Assembly: GCA_951799405.1 (NCBI GenBank)
Contig: OX637334.1
Location: forward strand, 4,836,001-4,900,000
DNA from: Agapetus fuscipes
Lineage: Eukaryota > Arthropoda > Insecta > Trichoptera > Glossosomatidae
Reading direction: 5' to 3'
Length of the DNA: 64,000 nucleotides
A model generated the notes under the pieces. It saw nothing but the letters and a program-made list of their open reading frames with translations. It was not told the origin of the DNA and did no database searches. Below are positions 1-11,769 of this stretch, piece by piece. A program made the position numbers and the translations under genes. Within the stretch, counting starts at the first letter, position 1. The number at the start of each line of letters is the position of its first letter.

Positions 1-43
1 TAAAGTTTCATATTTTTTTACACAAAAATAATCATTCATAGAT

Positions 44-1224
44 ATGTCTGAGAGTACAAAAAGTGTTCTGAAAAAAGCCCATTCAAGAGTGTTTCAAAAC
101 ACATATAGACTGGGACCAAAACAATATTTTGACATAGTAAAGATTCAAGCTCACATAAAGAATATAATGGAGTTAAACCTAAAAGAAGTGGAGTACTCAG
201 AGGATGTAATGAAAGATATAATCATAACAATGACTCAAGAAATTCATGATGCTGTTAAAAGTGAACAGTTTGATAGGCCAGTAGTTCTTATTTATTTACA
301 TCTTTATTTTTTATATATTGATGGCCGTAGCACTTTTTTTGTAAGGAAAGTACATACAACATACATGTGTAGATACTATGGTAGAAATGACTTACTGAAG
401 AGGAATGACTCTAAGAATCTGAATGATATGACATTTTAACAAGTTAAGTTAATGAGTGCGGTATAAACGAGAATATGAGAGTGAAAGTACAAAGTAAGAC
501 TGAGGACAAAATGGTATGATCAAATAAATGAGATTGCAAATGACTGGAATCTGCAGAGTGAGAAAAAGAGAAGAGTGTTCGTGAAGAGAGTGATGAATGT
601 CGAGGAGATGAAAGAAGTGTACAAGAGCAGAACAATGCGGAAAGACATCTGCAAAAGTGCTCTCCACCACTAGTGAACCAGATTTACCGATTCAGTTGGT
701 CATATTTTAATTTTAATTAGGTAGTTCTGTTGAAAATTCCAGTTGAAAAATAAAGTAGGTAGGAAGATACCTATCTACACAATGACTGATTATCCAAACT
801 AAAAATATTGCATTAGATTTTGAAAGTAGGTAGCATCGACTTTTTGTGTTGGCCTGTATCCACCAAGAATTTTACTAAGGGTGGCCAAAATGGTGGCCTC
901 AGAGTAACGGATATTGCTGAACTTTAGTCACTTTTAAAACTTCAATGTTAAGGCAATAGTGTTGTTAAAGTTTGTAAAAGGAAAACATGAATTATGCCTA
1001 TACTGTTAATTATTGTAAAGAAATTGTAATTCATTAGTAACTTTGTCTATTTTTACAGATTCCGTTTCGTCGTAACTGTGATGCTAGGCCAAAAAAAAAT
1101 GCAAGGTGTTCATGTGAATCATTCATTTTTGTGGGATCACGAAAAGGATAAATACGCTGAATATGTTTATGAAAATAACAGCTTCTTTGTTTTGACTGTT
1201 GTGTATGGAGTTTACCTTGATTAA
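44..1224 (+). CDS. Tctex1-family dynein light chain (DYNLT5/DYNLT2-like), two exons
   Basis: Exons 44-276 and 1059-1224 give a protein of about 132 residues. Exon 1 carries the family's N-terminal signature NTYRLGPKQYF followed by a helix-rich stretch ending EQFDR. Exon 2, after a TTTTTACAG acceptor, begins FRFVVTVMLGQ and ends VVYGVYLD with stop TAA at 1222-1224, matching the C-terminal strands of the Tctex1 fold (RYK-VV--IG, CLWD, VYAVYLE-like end). Family members are light chains of dynein motors, often ciliary. The phase that preserves the conserved FDR-FRFVV junction needs a GC donor (AG|GCCAGT at 277); a GT donor at 268 would also stay in frame but deletes two conserved residues. The ATG at 44 follows an AG, so an upstream exon outside the window is possible. 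The intron holds a LINE fragment (474-660). Family assignment is firm; subtype is less so. Confidence 0.83.
474..660 (+). pseudogene. LINE reverse-transcriptase C-terminal fragment
   Basis: The translation contains RRPRTKWYDQINEIAND and a KKRRVFVKRVM-EEMKEVYK stretch, the same C-terminal tail as the LINE copies at 41.0 and 54.3 kb but diverged. It lies in the intron of the Tctex1-like gene and does not encode a protein. Confidence 0.7.
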
Positions 1225-1269
1225 AAATACAATGAATTAAAGTATCTTCTATGTTTACAAATTATTATG

Positions 1270-1275
1270 AATAAA
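1270..1275 (+). terminator. poly(A) signal of the Tctex1-like gene
   Basis: AATAAA 46 bases after the stop codon, the nearest canonical signal. Confidence 0.6.
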
Positions 1276-1279
1276 ATGT

Positions 1280-1560
1280 TACTGATTTGCATGGACAAAG
1301 CACAAATTTGAAAACAGAATGTGTTTCTCGGTGGATAAACATCACTTTGGATGTGGATAATATATGGTCCTTAGCAAAAACAAAAACATATGTTTGCATT
1401 TTCCCCAGCAACCCGGTCGTGTGATGACACAATTTCATAGATTATGTCCATGAGGTCCCAACAATTTTTAATTTGTAACTTTTTTCTCGGCAAGGAAACG
1501 TCAATCTTGTATGGGACTGCCTACTGCCGTCCTTATTAACCAATGGCAAACTATTTGTAC
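1280..1560. repeat. Dispersed repeat, AACCCGG-containing
   Basis: The block includes CCCCAGCAACCCGGTCGTGT and TTCTCGGCAAGGAAACGTCA. Similar blocks occur at about 11280-11400 and 30240-30440, so this is a diverged interspersed repeat of unknown class. Confidence 0.5.
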
Positions 1561-1625
1561 GGTTTATTCCTAGCAAATTGACGACACAATATTAGTTATG
1601 CTACCTCATTTCTGTGTCTATATTA

Positions 1626-1861
1626 TAATCTATAATCAAAGTCGCAAAGACATATTATTACAGTTGAGATTCATATTAAATGTATTCCCACAAGCTGACA
1701 CGTATAAGTTCGCGCTTACACATGCCGCATGTGGGCTTACAATGTAAAAACCCAATAAAAAATGAGCATATCGACCTTCCCTGAAACAGGGGTGACATTG
1801 GCAAAGTGAACCATTTTTTACAGTATGGGTGGTCAGCCTCATACCAACCTATAAGTCAAGG
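1626..1861 (-). repeat. U-module (LINE 3' end / SINE-like), copy 1
   Basis: On the minus strand it starts near CTTGACTTATAGGTTGGTAT, passes the GTTCACTTTGCCAATGTCAC core and ends in an ATAGATTATAG-type tail. It lies head-to-head with copy 2, upstream of MAU2. Confidence 0.85.
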
Positions 1862-1916
1862 AATGTATTTATATAGAATGAAAAACAATGTATGTATTAT
1901 GCATTGCTATTATGTA

Positions 1917-2196
1917 GTGCTTATAGGTTGGTATGCGGCTGACCACCCATGCTGTAAAAATGGTTCACCTGGCCAATGTCACCCCTGTTACAGGGAAGGA
2001 CGGCAAGAGTTACAGGGTGTATGTCCATTTGAGATTTGGTTTTTATGTTGTAGGTTCACATTTATGTGAACCTACAACATAAGGCATGTGCAAGCGCGAA
2101 CTTGTACGTGTCTGGTTGTGAGAATGCATGTAATGCGAATCTCCAATGTAACATATCTTTGCAACTTAGATTAGATTAGATTAGATTAGATTAGGT
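1917..2196 (+). repeat. U-module, copy 2, with internal perfect palindrome
   Basis: Same module in the plus direction, ending in five ATTAG units. It is interrupted by a 38-nt palindrome at 2044-2081 (two 18-nt arms, 2-nt loop) that doubles the GTAGGTTCACAT segment. It ends about 110 bases before the MAU2 start codon, so it probably lies in or beside the promoter. Confidence 0.85.
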
Positions 2197-2308
2197 ATAA
2201 AGAAAATCAAAACTAGGGTAATTTTTTTTTTCGTCTGGCAGTATTACTAATCGCCAAGTGAACCAGTGCAGCCACCATTCCCAAAATTGATAAATTAGAA
2301 ATGTCAAA

Positions 2309-4936
2309 ATGGCGTCATCACAAGACGCTTGGTATATATCGTTGTTGGGTTTGGCTGAAAACTTTAGAACATCGGCACCGCCAAACATAAAATGTTGCAT
2401 ACAGTGTTTACAAGCCGTATTTAATTTTAAGCCACCGCAGCGAGTCGAAGCCAGGACACATTTACAGCTGGGAAATATACTTTTAACACACACCAAAAAC
2501 ATTGACCTAGCAAGATTTCATTTGGAGCAAAGCGTACGTATTTTGAGTTTCTTACGCGATTTTACTCGCTCAGAATTAAGTTTATTTAACATAAACCATT
2601 ATTCATTGATATTTTTTATGCATTTATGCAGAAATATTGTGTTTTTTCTGTTTGAAAAATTACATTACCGCCATCTATTTTCAAAACATTCATACCTAAC
2701 CTAATAATATTGTCTCTAACCAGGTTAACTCTATGATATCCTGGCGTTCTTCAGTCTTAAATGTATCATTTTTAGGCCTGTCCGTAGGCTAGTGATTTCC
2801 ATTGCGGAATCCTACCCGGAAGATAGTGGGCTCGATTCTCAGCGAAGCGCCAAAAAAATAAAATAAAAAATGCTCTTTCCTACGTTAAAAAAACTGTCCC
2901 AAACCTGTAACAAAGGTTCAACCTAACAGCAAATGGTTTTGATTTGAAAAATTGGCGCTGTGTAGCAACAAACATGCATGTTCAAAGCTCTTCAAGTGTG
3001 ATTCATACAAAAACAGGATTTCAAAATAAATCCTTGCTGAAATTTGTTTATTTTGGTCTATCCAGATCTTGACCCGTGTACCTTCAAAACCTTGTATAAA
3101 TCTTAACTCAAACATTTTTTTTTATTGATCAGTTTTCATATATTGATCAATTTCATGAATCAAGGTGAGTCAACGCAATGTTTTATATTGGCAAATTTGA
3201 TACATTTTGTACTGCCTTAAGTAACCAGAAAAGCTAAATTTAATGGTTTTGTTTAGTACTTAATGAAAAGGTCAATCAAAATATGATTATCAGGGTAAAA
3301 AAAAGAAGAATTTATGTAGTTTTCGAGAAATTTAAGCTATAAAGACATTCAAATTATACATACAAAAACCCTACGATTGATAAAAAATAATATTACGCAC
3401 ACTTTTTCAGCTTAAGTCTGCCTGAACATGGTAGAGTTAAACACTCATTTTTATGTTCTGTTTATTTGTTGTAGTGGTTGTTGTCTCAGGCCATCAACGG
3501 GTTCGACGATGTAAAATTTGAAGCGGCGAGCGTACTGGCCGAGCTGTACGAGCAACAAGCCCAGTCCACCCTGTCCAAGCCCATCCTGAGGAAGGCCATA
3601 GAGCTGTCACAGCACAGCGTGTACTGGCACTGTAGGCTCATCTTCCAATTAGCGGTGAGTTGTAATGAAGGGTCCTTGAGGTGTGGCACCAACAAAAAAA
3701 GCACGCTATTGTGTGCATATCAGCATCATCTAACTGAGCCTTGGCTGAATTCAGGTTTCTCCTCCACTCTCGCCTGCCCATCGCCTTTGCTCTCCAGCTG
3801 TGTATGTCAGCCTTGGCTGTATCTGTGTTGACGCTATCCATCCATTGCACTTTTGGCTTTCATTTGTTCTTGTGGTCCTGAGAGTGCTAGACACTTACTG
3901 GGGTTTGTGTCGTCCATTCTAATGATGCGAGTAACCCACTGTGGCCCTTCATGGAACTGATCACATCGGGATCTATGTAGGTCTTTGAAGGACTAACCTA
4001 CCTGGGGTTATAACTGTGGGGAGGGCAATGGCTATGCTCAATGAGATCTCCTCTTCAGTTGACATCTTCCACCTGAGTGAAAATCAGCTTAGACAGAGGC
4101 TTCTGTTTCTCCTAAGCTGATTTCGGTTACTTGTGAATATTGTTAATTATGGTATGTATTAGGTTTAACCTGTCATGTACTATACTGTGTGAAAATAAAT
4201 CTATCTATCTATCTGTCATAGAGTTCCTTGTTGTACTGACAATGCTGATCATTGTTTTCTCTCACTGGGCCTTAGATAACGGTGGTAAGAAAAAATTGTG
4301 ACTCTCAAAGCTAGCTTTTCACTGTGGGATATGTAAGATGTAGTACATCTCAAGATACTGTTATAATTTTACGGGGTTCAATTTAATAAAAATTTCGGTT
4401 ATTTATTTTGCAAAATTTATTTAAAGATACGGTTCACATATGACAGAGTGGCTTTTGAACTGTATTGCTCGACAGCTTAGATACAAGTCTTACGCTTCAG
4501 ACAGCTTTGGCCCTTTTTATAGCAGGCATAAGGATTGTTTTTGAAACATTGGGAACTGGAACATGTGTGATTTTGCCATTACATCCTATTTATAATCTAT
4601 AAGTAAATACCTACTCACACAATACCGAACAAATACAAGTACAATTGAATAAGAGTTTTAGGCTTACATGGCCGGCTGATGATGCTGGAGTCATGTTTTC
4701 CGGGATATGTTGCCGTGGTCATTTTTTTCCGGAACAGATCCCGGAAAACATCACTCCAGCAACAAGTAAAATTATTTAAGCACCTACATCTACAGACTTC
4801 ATAGACCTACACAGACACACTCCCACCAACTCACATAGACTCACATCACATAGACACTTACACCTCTGCGGCACTACAACAAGTGTCATAGACCCCTAGA
4901 GTCTTCAGAATCTAGGGAGTCTCCCGCACAGGATTT

Positions 4937-4993
<57 letters not shown>

Positions 4994-7900
4994 AAACATA
5001 CGTAACAATACCATTAGATTTGAATAAGGGATTTCCAACCCATATAACCACACCATCCATTTAGTTATAAACAGGACCTATCGGGAGTTAAAGAAGAAGA
5101 ATGACAAAATAGTCAAATGCTACTTGAGTTGATGATGATGAATTGATCTTTATTTTTTTGTCTTTAATGCCCCTGAGGTCTTCATCTTTCATGTCATGTT
5201 TCCAGCAAATCCATGCAACGGAGAAGGACTATGAGATAGCCAGCAGTCTGCTGGGCGTGGGGGTGGACTATGCACAGATCTCTAATGCTGCCTACACCAG
5301 GGTGCTCTTCCTGCTTAGCCGAGGAATGGTAATTTGTCTCTGAATAATGATTGAGTAAACTAAGAACAAAACTAAAATTGGTTGTCTACAGGATGCTATA
5401 CTTTAAGGGCAATGTCTGGGTAAACTTTTCCTCTAATAAGATTTGGGTCTATCTAAATCTAAATCTAAGCTGCAAAGATATGTATCATTAATTGAGATTC
5501 ATATTAAATGCATTCCCACAAGCAGACATGCATAATTTCGCGCTTACACATGCCGCATGTGGACTTACAAAATAAAAACCCAATCTCCCAAAGACCTTAC
5601 CTGAAACAGGGATGGCATTGGCAAAGTGAAACATAGTTAACTGTATGGGTGGTAAGCCTCATACCAACCTATTAGTCAAGGAACATGTGAGAAGAAAATA
5701 CATCATTGTTGTAGCATCAATGTCTCTAAATTATTTGAGCCAATCAGCAAAACAGACCAAACATAGAATTTAATTATCTGTCAGAGTGTTTGTATTGTGT
5801 ATTGAATGTGAATGTGTTGATGTTCCCAGCTGCTGCTGATAGACAAGAAGGTGCAGGAGGTCTCTCCTTTGTTGAACCAAGCCGGTCATCTAGTCGACTC
5901 CTGGACGGGCAGCCCTCATCAAAAGGAATACCTCAAGGTTTACTTTCTAGTTCTTCAGGTGAGCAATGAAAGTCATTTTATTTTTATGTTTTGTGTAAAA
6001 AAATTGTTAAGATTCATTTTTATTTCAATTAAATATAAATAAATAACAAGGTAGGCCCGTCACAGACGAGATGCATTCTGCTTTATTTGTCTATGATTAC
6101 CGGGTCAGAAGTCTAGTTGTGTATGCAGATGTATGGAAGCTTTCACACAGTTTGTCCGGTAATCCATAAACAATCCGGGCAGAATACATTGTGTACGTGA
6201 AAACAGTTACAATAATCATAAATATAAATCAGCAGAAGAATGCAGCAGAGAACTTTTTTTTTCAATATGCTGAGGAGATTGTGAAAGAATGGGATATACA
6301 AAGCGAGCGTAAAAGAAGAAAATGCATGAAAAAGGTGATGGATCAGAATGAATTGAAAGAGGTATGTAAGGATAGGAAGAAATGGAGGCAGCTGAGTTAC
6401 AGTTACAGTGCTCTTGGGTAGGTTGAAAAATTATTTTGCTTTTACCAAAGACCGCTCACTTAAGATTCATTCAGTCTTACAGCAACTGGGTCTTGCTTTA
6501 GAATTGTCGTTTTCTATAGCACCGACCAAGCTTGCAGAGGACTTTTGAATGTGTGATCCACACAAAAACAACACTCAGCAAATATATCATTGTGATATGT
6601 TTTTGTTTTTTAATGTCTACAGGTATGTCACTATCTAATGGCTGGGCAGGTGAAGAGTGTGAAGCCGTGCCTGAAGCAGCTGCAACAGAGCATACAGACC
6701 ATCATGTCACCAACCTGGCCCACGGATGAAGGTAACAATGTGCCACTTACTTTCCGCAACTCTCCTAACTGATACTTATGATAGATAATCTCTCTGTTCA
6801 AATCTCAATCTCAGCTCAAATCTCCCATATGCTGTGTGCCCAATAAATTCTGCTCCCTTCAGCTCCAGCCTGTAGCCACCCTAAGAATGCTTTTATGTGT
6901 TGAAGCTTCTGATAAAAAACTGTCTTAAGCAACCTCCTGAAACAGTTAACATTGGTCTCTGTTCTCAACTCCAGGGGGAAACTATTCCAGCAGGCTAGAC
7001 CAGCTGAACGAAAGCCTTGTCCCCCGTAGCCCGTTCTGTGCCCCGAGTATTACATTTTTTTGTCTACATTTTGTCATCATTTCTTTATTTACATTTACTT
7101 GATTGCATAAATAAAAAATGTATGGAATATACGACAGAACTCGTAGAGGGCAATTTAGTCTTATATAGTATTTTGATTTGCGAAATTGAGGTGAGTTTAC
7201 ACAGTGTTTTATATTATAGGGGCACTAGTCCGGTATTTAAAACTCATCTACGGCATTACCCTGCGCAGAAAGTGTTATTACACGTGAATCACAATGTATA
7301 TTGTTGCAGGAGTGTGTGGGTCGAGTGTGGGGGACATGTTCCTGTGGATGCCCAAGGAGCACCTGTACGTGCTGGTGTACCTGGTGACTGTCATGCACTC
7401 CATGCAGGCGGGCTACATGGAGAAGGCGCAGAAGTACACCGACAAGGCGCTGGCGCAGATCGACAAACTTAAAAGTAACGCACACCCCCTAATCTTCCCC
7501 ACTACTGTAGATTGATCCTTGTGATGTTTCAAAAGAAGTGGGGCGAACTTTAATTTCTTAGCAAAACAATAATCATTTGCATTGGATTGAATTACTTTTG
7601 AACACTGGCATATGCGTTGAGTCCTGGATAACTCCGCAGTCACGCCAGATTATTCTGCCAATCAAAAATATTTTTTTACAACTAAGCTACACATAGTGTA
7701 ACTTCTTGCCGCATCATCCTCAAAGGGGTCACGTATGGTGAGTGAATCTATTTATTTTTACAGGTAAGGGGGCCGGCCTTACGCCAACCCCTTTAGAGAA
7801 GTGGGGTGTTTCCCAGCTCCCGAGGGGGTAGTAGGTTCTCATTTCTTGTGAACGCTGAGTTAACCTTGTCGGTATTTAATTTTTTGGTTTGAAATAAACA

Positions 7901-10900
7901 ACAAAACGGGAAATCATTTCTGACACCCTCGGTGGGACTTAAACCCAAGCTCTTGGCATAGAATGCAAGCATTCTACCAACTAAGCTATCTACTGAAAAA
8001 GTCATAAGTTACTGCTTATTCCATGTAGAGCACTATAAAACAGTGTTGTGTTGTGTGTGTTGCAGGCCAGGACAACAAGCCCATCCTGTCGGTGTTCCAG
8101 CTGATGCTGCTGGAGCACATCATCATGTGCCGGCTGGTGACGGGCAACAAGTCGCAGGCGCTGCAGGAGATCAGTGCAGGCGCAGCGCTGTGCCGCAGCT
8201 GCCCCAGGCTGCTGGCCCGGCACCGGCCCCAGCTGCACACCCTGCTGGGCCTCTACGCCATGAACATGAACTGCATGGAGGCGGCCGAGGCACAGTTCCT
8301 GGCTGCCATCGGGGTAACCAACCTTGTTGTCTAGTAGCTTAACCTCCAGATACCGGAATGCGGATCCGCGCTCTATGCACTTATCGTGATTTAAAAAAAA
8401 AATCTTTAGTATTTACACAGAATTAAGATCGAAAGTATTGTTTAAAATTCTCTGATAGAATATAGCTACCCATAAATAAACTCAAATCATAGATTTTTGT
8501 GAGTAAATATTTCAAAAAAATTGTAGTTGACCTTGAAATTTTACATGTTGAAAGTCGATTTTCTTGGTTCTTTTACAAAACACACATAAGCAATGAAATG
8601 TTTTGTTTACATCCCAAAGGGTCATTGATCTGTTACATGTGTGTACCAAAAATTTGTATGTGACTTTCAATAATATTATTGTCTATTTTTAGAAGGAAAT
8701 GCTTTTTTCGTAATAATAATATGACGCAATACAGTAAATAAATCACTCATGACATTTTACTAAATTATATACTTAAAAAAAACTTTATTTCACTGTCTTT
8801 TGAGATTAAAAAAACGGATAGGAGAAATGTTATGTATCTTTGGAGATATTTCAAATCAAAACCAAGAGATCGGTTGCTGGAAAATGGTTAAAAATCGCCG
8901 GTACACCAGAGGTTAAGGCAATGCGATCCAGTGCATGCTCCATCAAGGAAATCATCCAACAGGCCTTTATGTCCCACACTCATTGAATCGGTGTCACTGG
9001 AGAGCTGATTTCTGAGATATGTTACCGTGGTCTATCGGAGCTGAAACTTCCAGACCCTTCGCCCATGTCTAGTCCCTTGTTGCTTTGAAAACAAAAACAG
9101 CTTTAATATACTACGAGCGCCTTTTTTTTGCTTCTGGTTTTCCCCATTTTATGGATGTGTGAATGAAGGCGTGTAAACTGACAGTGCTAGCTCAGGGTTG
9201 AAGCTTTCTTTTCTTCAAACAGGTTTGGCAGCACTCGAACCGGCGCTTGTTTTAAAAAACACAAAATCAACCTTGTCCGCCCGACTGTTGCTTTGACATC
9301 ATTTATTTATTATTTGTGTGCGTGTGTGTGTTGCAGTCATCTCAGGAGCGCGAGCTGTGGACATTTGCCAACCTGAACCTGGCCATCGTGTACCTGCGCG
9401 GCAGGAGGGAGCCCGAGCTGAGTAACCTGCTGGAGCACATCAACCCCGAGAACCTGCCCTCCCACTCGCACAGTCTGCGGGCGGCGGCTTACTACGTGCA
9501 GGGGCTGCAGGCCTTCTTCCAGGCCAGATACAATGAGGCCAAGTGAGATCCTGCAGTCTTTTTTTTTCAATACACATTTCAATGCACCAACCTATTTTTG
9601 TCCTGGCTAGCAATAGTACCTCGAGTATAAAACATTACGTAAATCTCATCTTGATGGCATAAATTAAAAACATATGGGATATACTATGGTACTCCTAAAG
9701 AGTGATTTAGATTTCATACATTTTATTTATTTACGCAATCGAAGTGAGTACCCAATGTCTTATACTCGGAGTAGGTACAGGTATAAATATAAGGATGATT
9801 TATTTGTTGAGCGCTGTTTTCGTATGACTCCTCTGTGAGCTTGGTCATCCGTATAGAATATGTCAATTATTCAAGCAAGACCCAGTTGCTGTAGAGTTGG
9901 ATCGTTGGTGGTCGGTCCTTGGTAAGGCATAAGATAAACTGGTAAAAAGCATTTGTTTTTTTGTAATTTTTTTTTTTTGCTCCGCCAGGAATCAAATGCA
10001 CAATCTTCTGATGTGGACCTTCTTGTCTTTTTCAATTTAATATTATCTGTTATCTTTTCAACTTAGGTGATATCTTACGGATCTTTGCAACTTAGGTGAT
10101 ATCTTACGGATCTTTGCAACTTAGGTGATAGCTTATGGATTCCTTTTCCCAAATTTGTTCTTTTGAATTGACTGTTGTTGTTTCCAGGCGCTACTTACGA
10201 GAGACGCTGAAGATGGCCAATGCGGAGGACCTGAACCGGCTGACCTCGTGCTCGCTGGTGCTGCTGGGGCACATCTTCCTGTCCATGAACAACTCCCGGG
10301 AGAGCAACAACATGGTCACCCCCGCCATGCAGCTGGCCAGCAAGATCCCCGACGTGCATGTGCAGCTCTGGGCCTCTGCCATCCTCAAAGGTGACCACCT
10401 CCTCCTCCTCCTGTTCAATAGTTAGCTTGGCACTCATCATCATCATGAGCTCCACAGCCCTACAGGGGCCTTGGCTGTCTAGGATTCTCCTCCACTCTCT
10501 GATATTATTTCGAAACCTCCGCTAGTTTCAGATATTAGATTTTTAATGGTAAGTTTTCACTTAATAGGGTGATTGCAGTGGGCGGGAATGCGGTTAAAAA
10601 TTCTATAGTCGTGTACAGTACATTTCGAGGATCATAACCATATTTTTTTTAAGTAGTAAAAATAAAGATTTCATTGAGAATTTTCTCAAAATAAAATGCC
10701 GAGAATTTGAGTCCCGCCAAAACACAGCGCGGTAGGCTAGCCTAACCATGACCTCAATGGATCCGCCAGGCTACCTAGTGCACTTGTATGAAATACACAA
10801 TATCCAAAGATCCATAGACGTCACGTCCGCCTAAATAAAAAATGTCCTGTTTTACCGGAAATAAAAAATGTGTGATTTTTAAAGAGCTATAATTTAAAAA

Positions 10901-11769
10901 CTATGCCTGATATTATTTTTTTTAAAACGCAGATGAATTTTTTAAAATGTATTCTTATCATTTTATGTAATAAAATAAAAATGTGAAATTACCCTATTGT
11001 AGTCACAATTGTCAAAACTGTAATGTAATCCCACAATGCTGAACTAGTTATGAATAAGCATTACAACTACAAGAAATGCATTTCATTATCTAATATGTTA
11101 TTTGGTGGTTTGAGATATTCATTTGCCTTTACCAAAGACCCATCACTAAAGGTCCATTAAGCCTTACAGCAGCTCAGTCTTGATTGAGAATTGGTGCTTT
11201 ATTCAGCAAGAACCAATCTTGAAGAGAGCTTTTAAAGTGTGATTCATACAAAAACAGTATTCACCAAACAAATCAGCTTAATATTTATTTGTATGCCGTC
11301 CTTAGCAATCAATTACAAATTATTTTTTTTTACCTTATCCTAGTAACCCGGTCGTCTGACTTTCCAATTTTGTGTCATATCAATTCATGCCTGGACCTTA
11401 TTTTCTCTCCATTTATTTGCATTCATAAAACACTGCACACAAGTATTATACATGTTTGTTTCTGAATACCAAAAAAGATGAGTTGACAAATGTTTTAACT
11501 GATTTTATATTACTTTACCTTTATCAGATTTGTACCGCCTGGCCGGGGAGCCCGCCAAGGAGAACGAGGCCTTCCAGATGCACTGCAACTTCTCGCAGAT
11601 GCTGCTCAACGACCACTTCCAGTCCACGCAGATGCCGGAGCATGCGCTCATCCAGTGGACGGGGGGCCCGCTGCCCGAGCCCCAGGTGCCCGCCCAGCAA
11701 CCCCAGCAGGCGCAGCCCTCCAAGGCCATCCTGCACGCGCACATGCAACCCTGCTACAGCGGCACATAG
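2309..11769 (+). CDS. MAU2: MAU2 chromatid cohesion factor (Scc4 cohesin loader subunit), 10 coding exons
   Basis: Coding exons: 2309-2533, 3475-3654, 5206-5328, 5830-5958, 6623-6731, 7310-7474, 8066-8313, 9337-9542, 10188-10390, 11528-11769. Together they make 1830 nt and 609 residues, against about 613 for the human protein. All introns are GT-AG and all phases match. Recognisable blocks include [101 protein letters not shown] and [16 protein letters not shown]. The protein is a TPR-like helical scaffold that wraps the N-terminus of NIPBL/Scc2 and loads cohesin on chromatin. The start matches the family's N-terminus; an out-of-frame ATG at 2301 opens a short overlapping upstream ORF that could damp translation. 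Exons 6 to 10 are GC-rich relative to the AT-rich introns. Introns carry LINE, SINE and other repeats. Gene identity is certain. Confidence 0.97.
2720..3474. other. MAU2 intron 1
   Basis: A GC-richer patch near 2780-2850 may be repeat-derived. About 2895-3060 resembles, in reverse, the dispersed family whose clearest copies are at 6430-6615 and 33850-33985. The rest is AT-rich with no coding signal. Confidence 0.4.
3735..4010 (-). pseudogene. LINE-like fragment in MAU2 intron 2
   Basis: The C-rich text (ATTCTCCTCCACTCT-like, GTCCATTCTAATGATGCGAG) resembles, in reverse, decayed reverse-transcriptase C-termini; shorter relatives occur at 10430-10500 and 33150-33370. No open frame survives. Confidence 0.4.
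4035..4215 (+). repeat. Retroposon 3' end with hairpin and (ATCT)n tail
   Basis: An imperfect hairpin (AGCTTAGACAGAGGC pairing with a reversed AGCTTAGG near 4120) is followed by AATAAATCTATCTATCTATCTG. Tails of short simple repeats are typical of some non-LTR elements. Confidence 0.45.
4660..4990 (+). mobile_element. A-tailed repeat with strong internal hairpin
   Basis: Inverted arms at 4683-4706 and 4738-4761 pair over 24 nt with one mismatch (GGAGTCATGTTTTCCGGGAT side). A second hairpin lies near 4888-4918 (CCCCTAGA / TCTAGGGA). The unit ends in an uninterrupted run of about 50 A. A related hairpin occurs at 14054-14182 and a remnant near 8985-9065. The poly(A) run suggests retroposition; no target duplication was identified. 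Confidence 0.5.
5450..5683 (-). repeat. U-module, copy 3
   Basis: Minus-strand copy in MAU2 intron 3, ending in AAATCTAAATCTAA when read on the plus strand. The CTGAAACAGGGATGGCATTG core is recognisable and the 5' end is diverged. Confidence 0.8.
6250..6420 (+). pseudogene. LINE C-terminal fragment
   Basis: The translation includes [20 protein letters not shown] and [13 protein letters not shown], the last part of the same reverse transcriptase as at 41.0 and 54.3 kb. It sits in MAU2 intron 4. Confidence 0.75.
6430..6615 (-). repeat. Dispersed repeat, family C
   Basis: Contains, in reverse, AAGCAAGACCCAGTTGCTGT with a flanking CAAGCTTGGTCG-type segment. Related copies are at 9810-9960 (+), 11120-11300 (-), 30810-30965 (+) and 33850-33985 (+). 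No coding potential; class unknown. Confidence 0.55.
7678..8000 (-). mobile_element. tRNA-derived SINE (S1), copy 1
   Basis: Read on the minus strand it begins with a tRNA-like head (GATAGCTTAGTTGGTAGAAT near 7977-7998), passes a body with GGGAAATCATTTCTGACACC in the plus sense, and ends at ACTATGTGTAGCTTAGTTG. The B box is degenerate. It fills most of MAU2 intron 6. Confidence 0.85.
8330..9336. other. MAU2 intron 7
   Basis: AT-rich sequence with no open frame worth calling. About 8985-9065 is a remnant of the hairpin repeat seen at 4660 (GAGATATGTTACCGTGGTCT). A GT-rich run precedes the exon 8 acceptor. Confidence 0.5.
9810..9960 (+). repeat. Dispersed repeat, family C
   Basis: Includes GAGCTTGGTCATCCG and CAAGCAAGACCCAGTTGCTG in the plus direction, homologous to 33850-33985. 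It lies in MAU2 intron 8. Confidence 0.55.
10060..10140 (+). repeat. Short tandem repeat, about 31-bp unit
   Basis: Two to three copies of a unit containing CAACTTAGGTGATATCTTAC and GGATCTTTG, just upstream of MAU2 exon 9. Confidence 0.7.
10430..11527. other. MAU2 intron 9
   Basis: Holds a short LINE-like scrap (10430-10500, reverse), AT-rich unassigned sequence, a minus copy of repeat family C at 11120-11300 and an AACCCGG-type repeat at 11280-11400. Confidence 0.5.

Noticed and set aside
449..670. Minus-strand frames opposite the LINE fragment in the Tctex1 intron
   Set aside because: They are antisense of a LINE tail and lack splice or family support.
8002..8342. Alternative frames over MAU2 exon 7
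   Set aside because: Shadows of a GC-rich exon; the correct frame is fixed by the [11 protein letters not shown] block and phase.
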